Both the position numbers and the translations under genes were made by a program. The notes below the pieces were generated by a model that was given only the letters and a program-made list of their open reading frames with translations, made no database searches and had not been told where the DNA came from. Positions 29,632 through 37,792 of a stretch of 64,000 bases of DNA are shown here, piece by piece (the first letter of the stretch is position 1; every line of letters starts with the position of its first letter). The stretch covers positions 1-64,000 of the forward strand of contig NZ_JAGFPE010000004.1 in assembly GCF_025962655.1 (NCBI RefSeq). Direction: 5' to 3'. Source of the DNA: Candidatus Symbiopectobacterium sp. NZEC151. GTDB taxonomy: Bacteria; Pseudomonadota; Gammaproteobacteria; Enterobacterales; Enterobacteriaceae.

Positions 29632-31584
29632 GTGCTCAATCCGACTCACCCAGTGGCGGCACCGTTAACCGTGGAAACGGCCTTGCGGCGCGCGTATGCA
29701 CACTGGCGGGCTGGTCAGGCGGCGCAGGCAGAGCAACTCTGTCTGCGCATTTTACGTGTAGCCCCTCAACAGCCCGGCGCCATGCATTTACTCGGTGTTA
29801 TGGCCCATGCCTATGGTTTACAAGAACGTGCGGTGACCTATTTGGAGACGGCGACCCGCTCGCCGCAAGCCCCTGCGCTGTTTCATAGCAATCTGGCGGA
29901 GATGTATCGTCAAAAGGGGCGGCTAAAGGAGGCCGAGCAGTCGGCGCGCAAGGCGGTTGCTGCCGATCCGCACCTGATGGATGCGTGGAATAACCTTGGT
30001 ATCATCGCGCAAGAGTGTGGCGATCTGCCTTTCAGCGAAACTTGTCTGCGCAAGGTGCTGGCTGCTCGCCCCGTCAGTCCACACGCCCACAGTAATCTGG
30101 CGAACACGCTGCGCCGTTTAGGCCAGAGCCAGCAAGCATTACATCACTATCAGCAGGCGCTGATACACGACCCTCAGTTTGTTCAGGCATGTATCAATCA
30201 ATCGTCGCTGTTACGCGAACTCGGTCATCTAGATCGCGCTACCGAGTTGGCTGAGCAGGCGATAGCCCTCGAGCCACGCTGCGCAGAAGCCTATCTTAAC
30301 CTTGCCGATCTGGCGAGAGTACGCCAACGGCCGGAAGAGGCTAGCCGCTGGCTGGACGCATTACGCGCCTTTGCACCGGACAGGGTTGACGCGCAGGGCG
30401 CGACGTCCGGCACGGCGCTGTCCGCCGAGGTGATTGCTGCTTGTCATCAGCGCGTGCTCGACCTTTCTGCCGAAGGCCGCCATGGCGAGGTGGAAGCCTT
30501 GCTGACGCAAACGCTGGCGAACGGCAACGGGCCGCCGACGCTGTGGCATCTGCTGGCGCGGGCGCTGCGCGCGCAGTTAAAAATGGAACCCGCGTTGCGC
30601 ATTATGACCATGCTGGTGCGGGTCCGGCCCGGTGAGATGACGGCCCGTTTCGATCTGGCTTCACTGCTGTTGGTGACCGGCGATTTTACCCGCGGCTGGC
30701 GCGAATACCGCTTTCGCTACCAGATGGAACACACGGCCAAAGTGTGTCGCCATGTGCAAAAACCGCGCTGGGAAGGGCAGTTGCTTACCGGAAAATGTTT
30801 GCTGATTCACGACGAACAGGGCTTCGGCGACACCTTTCAGTTTTTACGTCTGGTGCAAGCGGCCCGCGAGCGCAGCGGTGCGCGCATTATTTTACAAGTG
30901 AACAACGACTGTCTGGCACTGGCACGCCGCTGTGCAGGTTGGGATGAGATTGTGGTGCGTGGGAACTTACCGCCACCCTTTGATTATCACTGTGAACTGA
31001 TGAGCCTGCCGATGGCGTTGGGCCTGCAACTGACGGATTTGCCCGGCTCTGTTCCTTATCTGTTTGCCGATCCCCAGCGTGTTGAGGTCTGGCAACAGCG
31101 TCTGGCGCATTTACCGCGCCCGTTGGTGGGGCTGGTGTGGGCGGGGCGCCCCGAACACAACAATGATAAAAATCGCTCCATGACCCTGAACGATCTTGCG
31201 CCACTGGCACAGCCCGGCGTCAGTTTTCTCGCTCTGCAAAAAGGCACTGCCGCGTTACAAGCCGAGGAACCGCCTGCTGGTATCGATCTGTTATCGTTGA
31301 GTGATGACATCACTGATTTTGACGACACGGCGGCGATCCTGTGCGTCATCGATCTGCTGATTTCGGTGGACTCTTCCCCGGTGCATCTGGCCGGTGCGTT
31401 GGGTCGACCCGCCTGGGTGATGCTGCCTTACGAGCCGGAGTGGCGCTGGCTGCTGGGACGTGATGACTCGCCCTGGTATCCCTCCGTCACGCTGTTTCGT
31501 CAACCGCAGCACGGGCAGTGGACTCCCGTGGTGCAGGCAATGGCCCAGCAACTGGCTCAGTGGCCTCGGCAGACGCCATGCTGA
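29632..31584 (+). CDS. TPR protein with glycosyltransferase-like (GT-B) C-terminal domain
   Basis: A 650-residue cytoplasmic protein. The GTG at 29632 has AGGGAGA at the right distance; the frame extends to 29575 without a ribosome site. Residues about 15-230 form tandem TPR repeats (for example AWNNLGIIAQECGDLPFSE and AEAYLNLADLARVRQRPEE). The C-terminal half carries the pattern of TPR-linked GT9-like proteins: LLIHDEQGFGDTFQFLRL, a GLVWAGRPEHNNDKNRSM strand-loop and LISVDSSPVHLAGALGRPAWVMLP. Such domains may transfer sugars, but catalytic activity cannot be judged from sequence alone. It starts 75 bp after the autotransporter and overlaps the next gene by 7 bases. Position suggests it glycosylates the autotransporter; this is inference. 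Confidence 0.8.
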   Translation: MLNPTHPVAAPLTVETALRRAYAHWRAGQAAQAEQLCLRILRVAPQQPGAMHLLGVMAHAYGLQERAVTYLETATRSPQAPALFHSNLAEMYRQKGRLKEAEQSARKAVAADPHLMDAWNNLGIIAQECGDLPFSETCLRKVLAARPVSPHAHSNLANTLRRLGQSQQALHHYQQALIHDPQFVQACINQSSLLRELGHLDRATELAEQAIALEPRCAEAYLNLADLARVRQRPEEASRWLDALRAFAPDRVDAQGATSGTALSAEVIAACHQRVLDLSAEGRHGEVEALLTQTLANGNGPPTLWHLLARALRAQLKMEPALRIMTMLVRVRPGEMTARFDLASLLLVTGDFTRGWREYRFRYQMEHTAKVCRHVQKPRWEGQLLTGKCLLIHDEQGFGDTFQFLRLVQAARERSGARIILQVNNDCLALARRCAGWDEIVVRGNLPPPFDYHCELMSLPMALGLQLTDLPGSVPYLFADPQRVEVWQQRLAHLPRPLVGLVWAGRPEHNNDKNRSMTLNDLAPLAQPGVSFLALQKGTAALQAEEPPAGIDLLSLSDDITDFDDTAAILCVIDLLISVDSSPVHLAGALGRPAWVMLPYEPEWRWLLGRDDSPWYPSVTLFRQPQHGQWTPVVQAMAQQLAQWPRQTPC

Positions 31585-32456
31585 TCCGTGCGTGCTTTGC
31601 GCCACTACTTGTGCCATTCAGCATGCTGCTGTGGATACTGACCACCAGTTTGACGGGATGCCACTCCGATCCGCGCGCTCATGCCGATCAGTTGGCGCTG
31701 CGCGGTGATTTGCAACATGGCACGCTGTGGGTCGCTCCCTTTCACTTAACCACCTACGTGCGCATTACGCGTGTCGACAGGCCTTTGCATGTGTACATCG
31801 AGGGCGATGGTCGCGCCTGGCGCGATCGCTATCGGGTAGCGCACGATCCCACGCCGCGACGAGCGATGGGGCTGGCATTGGCGGCGGAGGATACGGCGGC
31901 CAATGTGGTTTATCTGGCGCGCCCCTGCCAATTTACCGCCGCCGAGCACGCTTCAGTCTGTCAGCCCGAATACTGGACAGGCAAACGCTTTGCACCCGAC
32001 GTTGTTGCGTCGATGGATGCGGCTATTTCGCACTATTTGCGCCAGACACCGGGGCAACCGGTGGTGTTGACCGGGTATTCTGGCGGCGGCGCTATTGCGG
32101 TGTTGATTGCGGCGCGGCGTAACGACATTGCCCTGCTGCGCACGGTGGCGGGCAATCTCGACCACGTCGCCGTTAATCGCTTACACCGTGTCGCCACCAT
32201 GCCCGAATCGCTCAACCCGGCTGATGTCGCGAGCAAGGTTGCCGCTGTGCCGCAACTGCATTTCAGCGGCGATAGCGATCGCATTGTCCCTTCGGTTATC
32301 GCTCACTTTTTTGTTGCTGCCGTCGGGCGCTGTGCCGATGTGCGTGAAGTGCACGACGTGGATCATGAGGGCGATTGGCCCGCGCTGTGGTCTGCGTTGT
32401 TACAGATGCGCGTCCCCTGTGAGGACCCGGCGCAACGGTCTTTGCTACGCGCCTGA
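31578..32456 (+). CDS. Lipoprotein of the alpha/beta-hydrolase fold
   Basis: A 292-residue predicted lipoprotein. The ATG at 31578 overlaps the previous stop by 7 bases, a sign of translational coupling. The signal peptide ends in lipobox LTGC (Cys28). A hydrolase fold is marked by the nucleophile elbow GYSGG (Ser168), the acid in FSGDSDRIVP (Asp232 or Asp234) and a late histidine, His263, in DVDHEGDW. The substrate is unknown. Being third in an operon with an autotransporter and a glycosyltransferase-like protein, it could trim or deacylate the surface product, but no sequence feature proves this. It has no close named homologue that I recognise. Confidence 0.78.
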   Translation: MLIRACFAPLLVPFSMLLWILTTSLTGCHSDPRAHADQLALRGDLQHGTLWVAPFHLTTYVRITRVDRPLHVYIEGDGRAWRDRYRVAHDPTPRRAMGLALAAEDTAANVVYLARPCQFTAAEHASVCQPEYWTGKRFAPDVVASMDAAISHYLRQTPGQPVVLTGYSGGGAIAVLIAARRNDIALLRTVAGNLDHVAVNRLHRVATMPESLNPADVASKVAAVPQLHFSGDSDRIVPSVIAHFFVAAVGRCADVREVHDVDHEGDWPALWSALLQMRVPCEDPAQRSLLRA

Positions 32457-32590
32457 TAAACTGAATTTTGCGAGCCCGCGCTGGGAAGCCTCCGCCTTAC
32501 CTGTTAGGCTAAGACGCCTTTTTTGGGGCGCAATGATGGTCTGTGGCCGAGTGGCGGCACCAGGTGCTGCATGGCTTACAAGGAGAGACG

Positions 32591-33739
32591 ATGGTTTTGC
32601 AATCCACCTACTGGCTGGCGCTCAGTTATTTCACCTACTTTTTTTGCTACGGTATTTTCCTGCCGTTCTGGAGCGGGTGGCTAAAAGGGGAAGGTCTTAG
32701 CGCGGAAAACATCGGTTTACTGCTCGGTGCCGGACTGGTGGCGCGCTGTATGGGTAGTCTCTTCATTACGCCTTGTGTAAAAAATCCCGCTCATCTTATT
32801 AATGCGATACGTCTTTTGGCGCTGCTGTCACTGATCCTTGCGCTGGGTTTCTGGTTGGGAAATGCCTGGGCGTGGCTGCTGCTGGTGATTGTCGGCTTTA
32901 ATCTGTTCTTTTCGCCGCTGGTGCCGCTCAACGATGGGCTGGCCGCCACCTGGCAACGCCAGATCGCCATGGATTATGGCAAAGTGCGCGTCTGGGGATC
33001 GATAGCCTTTGTGATTGGCTCTGCGGTAACCGGTGAATTGGTGGCCGCCTGGGGACACACGGCAATCCTGGCAACGCTGACCGCCGGGTTGGTTTGTATG
33101 CTGTTGGGCATGTTGCTGCGACCTTCTGTGATGCCACAGGTCAGCGCGGGCGGCGAACATACCGCGCCCGTAACCCCCTGGCCGCAATTACTGCGTGAAT
33201 CGGGCGTGTGGCGCTTTCTGCTGTGTGTGGCGCTGCTGCAAGGGGCGCACGCGGCCTATTACAGTTTTAGCGTTATCTATTGGCAGGATGCGGGCTATTC
33301 GCCAGCGGTGATTGGCTATCTGTGGTCGCTGGGGGTGGTGGCTGAGGTGGTGGTGTTTATGTTCAGCAAGCGCTGGTTCGGGCGTTTCAGCGCCCGCGAT
33401 CTGCTGCTGCTGTCGGCGTTGGCTGGCATGGTACGCTGGAGCCTGATGGGGGCCACCGTAGCGCTGCCCTGGCTGATTGTGATACAGATATTGCACTGCG
33501 GTACTTTTACCCTGTGCCATCTGGCCGCGATGCGCTTTATCTCTGCGCGTGGCGGTGGCGACGTGCTGCGTTTGCAGGCCGTCTACTCGGCACTGGCTAT
33601 GGGCGGCAGTATCGCGGTGATGACGGTGGTGTCGGGCTTTTTGTTTGAGCATCTCCAGAACGGCACATTCTGGGTAATGGCGGCGCTGGTGGTTCCCGCG
33701 CTGTTTTTGCGACCCGCTACCCCGGTTCAACGCTCATAA
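32591..33739 (+). CDS. hcaT: MFS transporter HcaT (probable 3-phenylpropionate permease)
   Basis: Twelve-helix major-facilitator permease of 382 residues, closely like E. coli HcaT along its whole length, for example YFTYFFCYGIFLPFWSGWLK at the N terminus and WLIVIQILHCGTFTLCHLAA in the C-terminal half. The ATG at 32591 has AAGGAGAG just upstream; a longer frame back to 32543 lacks one. In E. coli hcaT also lies between glyA and suhB, so this gene is the conserved anchor between two accessory blocks. The hca catabolic genes are not next to it, so its substrate here is uncertain. Confidence 0.9.
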   Translation: MVLQSTYWLALSYFTYFFCYGIFLPFWSGWLKGEGLSAENIGLLLGAGLVARCMGSLFITPCVKNPAHLINAIRLLALLSLILALGFWLGNAWAWLLLVIVGFNLFFSPLVPLNDGLAATWQRQIAMDYGKVRVWGSIAFVIGSAVTGELVAAWGHTAILATLTAGLVCMLLGMLLRPSVMPQVSAGGEHTAPVTPWPQLLRESGVWRFLLCVALLQGAHAAYYSFSVIYWQDAGYSPAVIGYLWSLGVVAEVVVFMFSKRWFGRFSARDLLLLSALAGMVRWSLMGATVALPWLIVIQILHCGTFTLCHLAAMRFISARGGGDVLRLQAVYSALAMGGSIAVMTVVSGFLFEHLQNGTFWVMAALVVPALFLRPATPVQRS

Positions 33740-33764
33740 AACCGGGTATCACGTTCAACTCTCC

Positions 33765-33872
33765 CCGTCATTCCCGCGCAGGCGGGAATCTCTTGCAGGT
33801 GAAATGCGTTTCTTCTGGCAGAGATCCCCGGCTTTCGCCGAGGATGACGAGAGGGAAACCGAGGATGACGAG
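33765..33872. repeat. Extragenic palindromic repeat element
   Basis: An imperfect inverted repeat between hcaT and the DUF1007 gene. The left end CCGTCATTCCCGCGCAGGCG and the reverse complement of the right end (GTCATCCTCGGCGAAAGCC...) align over about 28 bp, and each end folds on its own (ATTCCCGC/GCGGGAAT). The right end CCGAGGATGACGAG is repeated once more at 33859-33872. It resembles the CGTCATTCCCGC-type intergenic repeats scattered in many genomes; copies elsewhere cannot be tested here. Confidence 0.65.
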
Positions 33873-33946
33873 GTAAAGTGATTTTGTCATCAGTCTGTCA
33901 CCCGGAAAATCTGGGTGCCATTATCTGCGTCAAGAGACGATACATT

Positions 33947-34621
33947 ATGTTACTTTATAACACTTTCGGTCGCGGTGGTGCTCGGTTAGGGTGGCGTCGG
34001 GGCGTGTTGTTCTCGCTGCTGTCGCTTGCCTCGCCTGCGGTGTGGGCGCATCCCCACAGTTTTATCGATATCCAAACCACGGTTGAAGGTGAGAACGACA
34101 CCATTACCGGGTTGCGTATGCATTGGACGATGGATCCGATTACCTCGGCAGACCTGCTTTACGATGCGGGCAAGGCGAAAAGTGACTCAGAAATCTGGAA
34201 AAAGCTGGCGGCTGAAGTGATGGCAAACGTGTTGGGCCAGCATTATTTCACCGAGATCTACCGGGATAACGCGGCGGTGAAGTTTCAACCGATGCCGACA
34301 GAATATCATTTGTCGCGCCAGGGCAACAAAGCGGTGCTGGAATTTGTGTTGCCGCTGGCGCACCCGCAGGCTTTGAAAGGCGCGCCGCTACAGATTTCTA
34401 CCTATGACCCGACCTATTTTGTCGATATGTCCTATCAGGATAAAAACGCTGTCCGCCTTGCGCCCGCGCTGGCGGAACACTGTAAAACAGCGCTGTTTAC
34501 CCCGAAACCCAGCGCAGATTTACGCTCTTATGCGCTGTCGCTGGATAAAGCCGATGCCCCCGATGAGGATCTGGCGCTGGGCAAACAGTTTGCACAACGA
34601 ATTACGCTGGAATGTCATTGA
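33947..34621 (+). CDS. DUF1007 family periplasmic protein, probable metal-transport partner
   Basis: A 224-residue exported protein. The signal peptide ends in AVWA, so the mature protein would start with HPHSFID (His35, His37), a likely metal-binding N terminus. The ATG at 33947 is chosen with AAGAGA nine bases upstream. DUF1007 proteins are commonly encoded next to NicO-type transporters, and here the next gene overlaps by 10 bases, so the two are translated together. The role in delivering or sensing nickel, cobalt or another divalent metal is inferred from this pairing. Confidence 0.82.
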   Translation: MLLYNTFGRGGARLGWRRGVLFSLLSLASPAVWAHPHSFIDIQTTVEGENDTITGLRMHWTMDPITSADLLYDAGKAKSDSEIWKKLAAEVMANVLGQHYFTEIYRDNAAVKFQPMPTEYHLSRQGNKAVLEFVLPLAHPQALKGAPLQISTYDPTYFVDMSYQDKNAVRLAPALAEHCKTALFTPKPSADLRSYALSLDKADAPDEDLALGKQFAQRITLECH

Positions 34622-35670
34622 CTGTGTTTGAAAAACGAAAACGCAACCGCATCGTGAGACTGTGCCTTGGCCTGTGGCCGTTAGCGGCTTTTTTACTGCT
34701 GCTGACGGTAGGCTTTCAGGTAGCGCTGCGTTACTGGCCGGATATTCTGCTGCAAAGCGTTGCCTGGCAGAAGGTGATGCATCAGCAGATGTCAGCGCTG
34801 CTCGAGGCGGTGCAAGAACAGCCGCATCAGGCGGGGCTTAGCCTGCTGGCGTTCAGTCTGGTCTACGGCATCTTGCACGCGGTGGGGCCGGGGCACGGTA
34901 AAGTGGTGATTACCACCTATCTTGCCACCCATCCGGCACAGCTTAAAAGCAGTTTGAAACTGACGCTGGCATCATCGCTGCTACAAGGCATGATGGCGAT
35001 TGCGCTGGTGAGCGTCACGTTGGGGGTTCTGCAACTCTCCAGCCGGGCGCTGCACGCCAGCAGTTTCTGGATGGAAAAGGCCAGTTTTATGCTGGTGGCG
35101 CTATTGGGATTGTGGCTCAGCGGGCGGGCCCTCAAACGCCTGTGGGCGGCGGTTACCCATGCCCGGCATGCCAGCAGGCCACACATTCGGCGTATGCAGG
35201 TGCTCACCGCACAGGCGCGTCCGTTACCGTTAGCGCCTTCCTTGCCAGTGACTGATGATGGCGTGTGCGGTTGCGGTCATCGCCATCTTCCTTCCCAGGA
35301 AGAATTGCAACGCGGTGATGGCTGGCGTACCCGATTGGCGATTGTGTGTGCCATGGGGTTGCGTCCCTGCTCGGGGGCCATTCTGGTGCTGCTGTTCTCC
35401 AAAGTGATCGGCGTGTTTGCCTGGGGCGTGGCTTCCGCGCTCGCTATGGCGCTGGGCACGGCCATTACCCTCTCGGCGTTGGCGCTGCTGGTGTTCTTTT
35501 GCCGCCGAGTGATTGAACGTGTGGGGCGCTCACGTGCGCCTGCGCTGTGGCAACAGACCGCCTGGAGCACGCTGGCGCTGACGGGTGGCATGGTGCTGTT
35601 TGGCATGGGCGTTCTGCTTTACCTCACGGCGCAGCCTGCCATCACCGGTGGTATCCGCCCGTTCTCCTGA
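34612..35670 (+). CDS. NicO/RcnA-type nickel-cobalt transporter
   Basis: Inner-membrane transporter of 352 residues with about six to seven hydrophobic segments. Family marks are HAVGPGHGKVVITTYLA near residues 89-105 and, in the second half, AMGLRPCSGAILVLLFSK. The cytoplasmic or periplasmic loop between the halves carries CGCGHRH (Cys219, Cys221, His223, His225), a plausible metal site. NicO members include exporters such as RcnA and uptake systems, so direction is unknown. It overlaps the DUF1007 gene upstream; 130 bp downstream begins a Fur-controlled iron-type binding protein. Confidence 0.85.
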   Translation: MSLTVFEKRKRNRIVRLCLGLWPLAAFLLLLTVGFQVALRYWPDILLQSVAWQKVMHQQMSALLEAVQEQPHQAGLSLLAFSLVYGILHAVGPGHGKVVITTYLATHPAQLKSSLKLTLASSLLQGMMAIALVSVTLGVLQLSSRALHASSFWMEKASFMLVALLGLWLSGRALKRLWAAVTHARHASRPHIRRMQVLTAQARPLPLAPSLPVTDDGVCGCGHRHLPSQEELQRGDGWRTRLAIVCAMGLRPCSGAILVLLFSKVIGVFAWGVASALAMALGTAITLSALALLVFFCRRVIERVGRSRAPALWQQTAWSTLALTGGMVLFGMGVLLYLTAQPAITGGIRPFS

Positions 35671-35758
35671 CACGCCTTTCTGATTTTTCTCTCTGAACGT
35701 GCCTGATGTCAAAAAGCCATTGCGTCTGCTCTGGCGCGCAGCATATCATTTCAAAGAT

Positions 35759-35777
35759 GATAATGAGTCTCATTATC
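35759..35777 (+). promoter_or_regulatory. Fur box of the first binding-protein gene
   Basis: GATAATGAGTCTCATTATC is a perfect 19-bp palindrome that differs from the Fur consensus only around its centre. It lies 22 bp before the start codon, so iron-loaded Fur should repress the gene. Confidence 0.9.
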
Positions 35778-35799
35778 CATATAAAAATCAGGGATAAAA

Positions 35800-36930
35800 A
35801 TGAAGAAAACGCTACATTGGATAGCCGCCATCGCGCTATGGAGTGTTACCTGCCTATCGTATGCTGCCCCGATCGTTATTGAAGATGTCAGTGGTCGTAA
35901 AGTTGAAATTGCGGCTGAAGCCAAACGCATCATTTTGGGCGAAGGACGGCAGATCTACCTGCTGGCGGCCTTTGACACCGAGGCCCCGTTTAAACGCGTG
36001 GTCGGCTGGCGCGACGATCTGCCCAAAGCGGATTTTGATGGCTATAAGGCCTATGAAAAACAGTTCCCGAGTATCACCGCGTTGCCAACGTTTGGCGGCG
36101 CGAAAGACGGCACCTTTAACGTTGAGCAGGCGTTAACGCTTAAACCCGATTTGGTGCTGATGAACCTGGAATCGAAAGCGGCAACGGATGAAGGCAAACT
36201 GATTGAAAAGCTGGATCAGTTGGGTATTCCGGTAGTGTTTATCGATTTCCGCGAAAAGCCGTTTGAGAATGCGGAAAAGAGCATCCGTATCATGGGGCAA
36301 CTGCTGAACAAGCCGCAGCGTGCCGAGGAGATCGTTCAGTTCCGCCGCGAGCAGATCGCCGTGGTGGAAGATCGCCTGAAAAACTATCAGGGGCCGCGTC
36401 CGAAAGTCATGATCGATCGCGCTGGCGGCTATGATGACGAGTGCTGCATGTCCTTTGGTGATGAAAACTTTGGCAAAATGGTGGAAGTCGCTGGCGGGAG
36501 CAATATCGCCAAAACGGCGATCCCCGGCACCTTTGGCACCTTGAATCCTGAATTTATCATCAGCGCTCGCCCCGATGTGGTGATTGTCACGGGGGCCAAC
36601 TGGAAGAACTACAACACGGCGAACAAGTGGGTGGGCGTGGGACCGGGGGCGGACACGGCGGAAGCCACTAAACGTCTGGCTGCGCTGATGCAACGTTCTG
36701 CGTTCAAAACCTTGCCGGTGGCGACCAATGGCAAGGCGCACGCCATCTGGCACCAGTTCTATGATAGCCCGTATCAGTTTGTCGCGATTCAGGCGATGGC
36801 GAAATGGCTGCATCCGGATCTGTTTAAGGATATCGATCCGGATGCGACATTCAGAACCTTCCATGAGAAATTCTTGCCGCTGCCGTATCAACCGGGATAT
36901 TGGGTAACACTGCCGCCGCAGCAGAAATAA
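35800..36930 (+). CDS. Iron-type ABC transporter substrate-binding protein (paralogue 1)
   Basis: Periplasmic binding protein of the FecB/TroA class, 376 residues, with signal peptide MKKTLHWIAAIALWSVTCLSYA. Conserved with the second binding protein at 38.9-40.0 kb are the start (VIEDVSGRKVEI), the CCMSFGDENFGKMVEVAGGSNIA block with adjacent Cys215-Cys216, and HQFYDSPYQFVAIQAMAKWLHP. A Fur box sits directly upstream. It is monocistronic and faces the transporter operon, separated from it by a terminator. The ligand (ferric siderophore, heme or other) cannot be told from sequence, and no TonB-dependent receptor is nearby. It probably shares the permease and ATPase encoded opposite. Confidence 0.88.
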   Translation: MKKTLHWIAAIALWSVTCLSYAAPIVIEDVSGRKVEIAAEAKRIILGEGRQIYLLAAFDTEAPFKRVVGWRDDLPKADFDGYKAYEKQFPSITALPTFGGAKDGTFNVEQALTLKPDLVLMNLESKAATDEGKLIEKLDQLGIPVVFIDFREKPFENAEKSIRIMGQLLNKPQRAEEIVQFRREQIAVVEDRLKNYQGPRPKVMIDRAGGYDDECCMSFGDENFGKMVEVAGGSNIAKTAIPGTFGTLNPEFIISARPDVVIVTGANWKNYNTANKWVGVGPGADTAEATKRLAALMQRSAFKTLPVATNGKAHAIWHQFYDSPYQFVAIQAMAKWLHPDLFKDIDPDATFRTFHEKFLPLPYQPGYWVTLPPQQK

Positions 36931-36934
36931 TTAC

Positions 36935-36962
36935 CGATAAAAAAGCCCGCATTGATGCGGGC
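36935..36962 (-). terminator. Terminator of the iron ABC operon
   Basis: GCCCGCAT / ATGCGGGC, 8 bp with a two-base loop, followed on the minus strand by a run of six T. It ends the leftward operon and also separates it from the rightward binding-protein gene, for which it could act as a weaker terminator. Confidence 0.85.
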
Positions 36963-36988
36963 TTGATGGTCATTCAATGCACTGGCAA

Positions 36989-37792
36989 TTAAATCGTCGG
37001 TTCAGACACCAACCCATCGATCATCACCTGCGGTATACCCTGCGAACAGCGCTCAATGCGTCCGCGTACGCCGTACACCTGTGCCAAACTGTCAGCGCTG
37101 ATCACCTCGGCGGGTGCGCCATCGGCAATCAGTTCACCGTTTTTCAGCATCAGCACATGGTCGCCATGGCGCAGGGCGATGTTGATGTCGTGCACCACCA
37201 CCAGCGTAACGATATTGCGCTTGCGCGTCTCTTTACGCACCAAATCCATCACGTGAAACTGGTAGTTGAGATCCAGTGCGCTTAACGGTTCATCCAGCAA
37301 CAGCAGGGAAGGTTGGCGAATCAGCGATTGCGCCAGCCCCACCAGCTGTTTTTGGCCGCCGGACAGCTGGTCCAGATAGCTCATCGCCAGATGTTCAATG
37401 CCGAGCTGGCGCAGCAGCGTCAACACCTCATTCTCTTTCTCGCGCGAGTTCAAACCGCCGGAAGCTCGCTGCGCCACGATGATCGATTCCAGCACGTGCA
37501 GATGCACGCCCGCAGGCAGGGATTGTGGCAGGTAAACCACCTGTTCCGCGCGCTTGGCGAACGGCAACTGCATCAGTTCGGTATCGTCCAGATGCAGCTC
37601 ACCCTGGGCATTGCCCAGCCCTGCCAGTGCGCGCAGCAGCGTTGATTTGCCGCTGCCGTTCGGGCCGAGCAGTACCGTGATTTTACCGCGCGGCAGCAGC
37701 GGCACATTGAGGTTGTGAATGATTTGTCGTTTCGGGTAACCGGCCTCGAAACGGGAGATGCGCAAACCGGCGTGAGGCAGCGTCTGGTTCAT
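36989..37792 (-). CDS. Iron-type ABC transporter ATP-binding protein
   Basis: Cytoplasmic ATPase of the FepC/BtuD class, 267 residues: Walker A GPNGSGKST, Q-loop in YLPQSLP, signature LSGGQKQL, Walker B LLLLDEP and the H-loop VVVHD. It starts 4 bases inside the permease gene (ATGA overlap), so the two are coupled. Last gene of the leftward binding protein-permease-ATPase operon, all downstream of the Fur box at 40.07 kb. Confidence 0.93.
   Translation of the reverse strand: MNQTLPHAGLRISRFEAGYPKRQIIHNLNVPLLPRGKITVLLGPNGSGKSTLLRALAGLGNAQGELHLDDTELMQLPFAKRAEQVVYLPQSLPAGVHLHVLESIIVAQRASGGLNSREKENEVLTLLRQLGIEHLAMSYLDQLSGGQKQLVGLAQSLIRQPSLLLLDEPLSALDLNYQFHVMDLVRKETRKRNIVTLVVVHDINIALRHGDHVLMLKNGELIADGAPAEVISADSLAQVYGVRGRIERCSQGIPQVMIDGLVSEPTI

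Noticed and set aside
33765-33872. CRISPR-like repeat
   Set aside because: Only one nested inverted repeat and a single short direct repeat, without regular spacers or cas genes.
26352-33946. Genomic island with integrase or att sites
   Set aside because: No integrase, tRNA or direct flanking repeats were found; the accessory genes are inserted without visible mobility genes.
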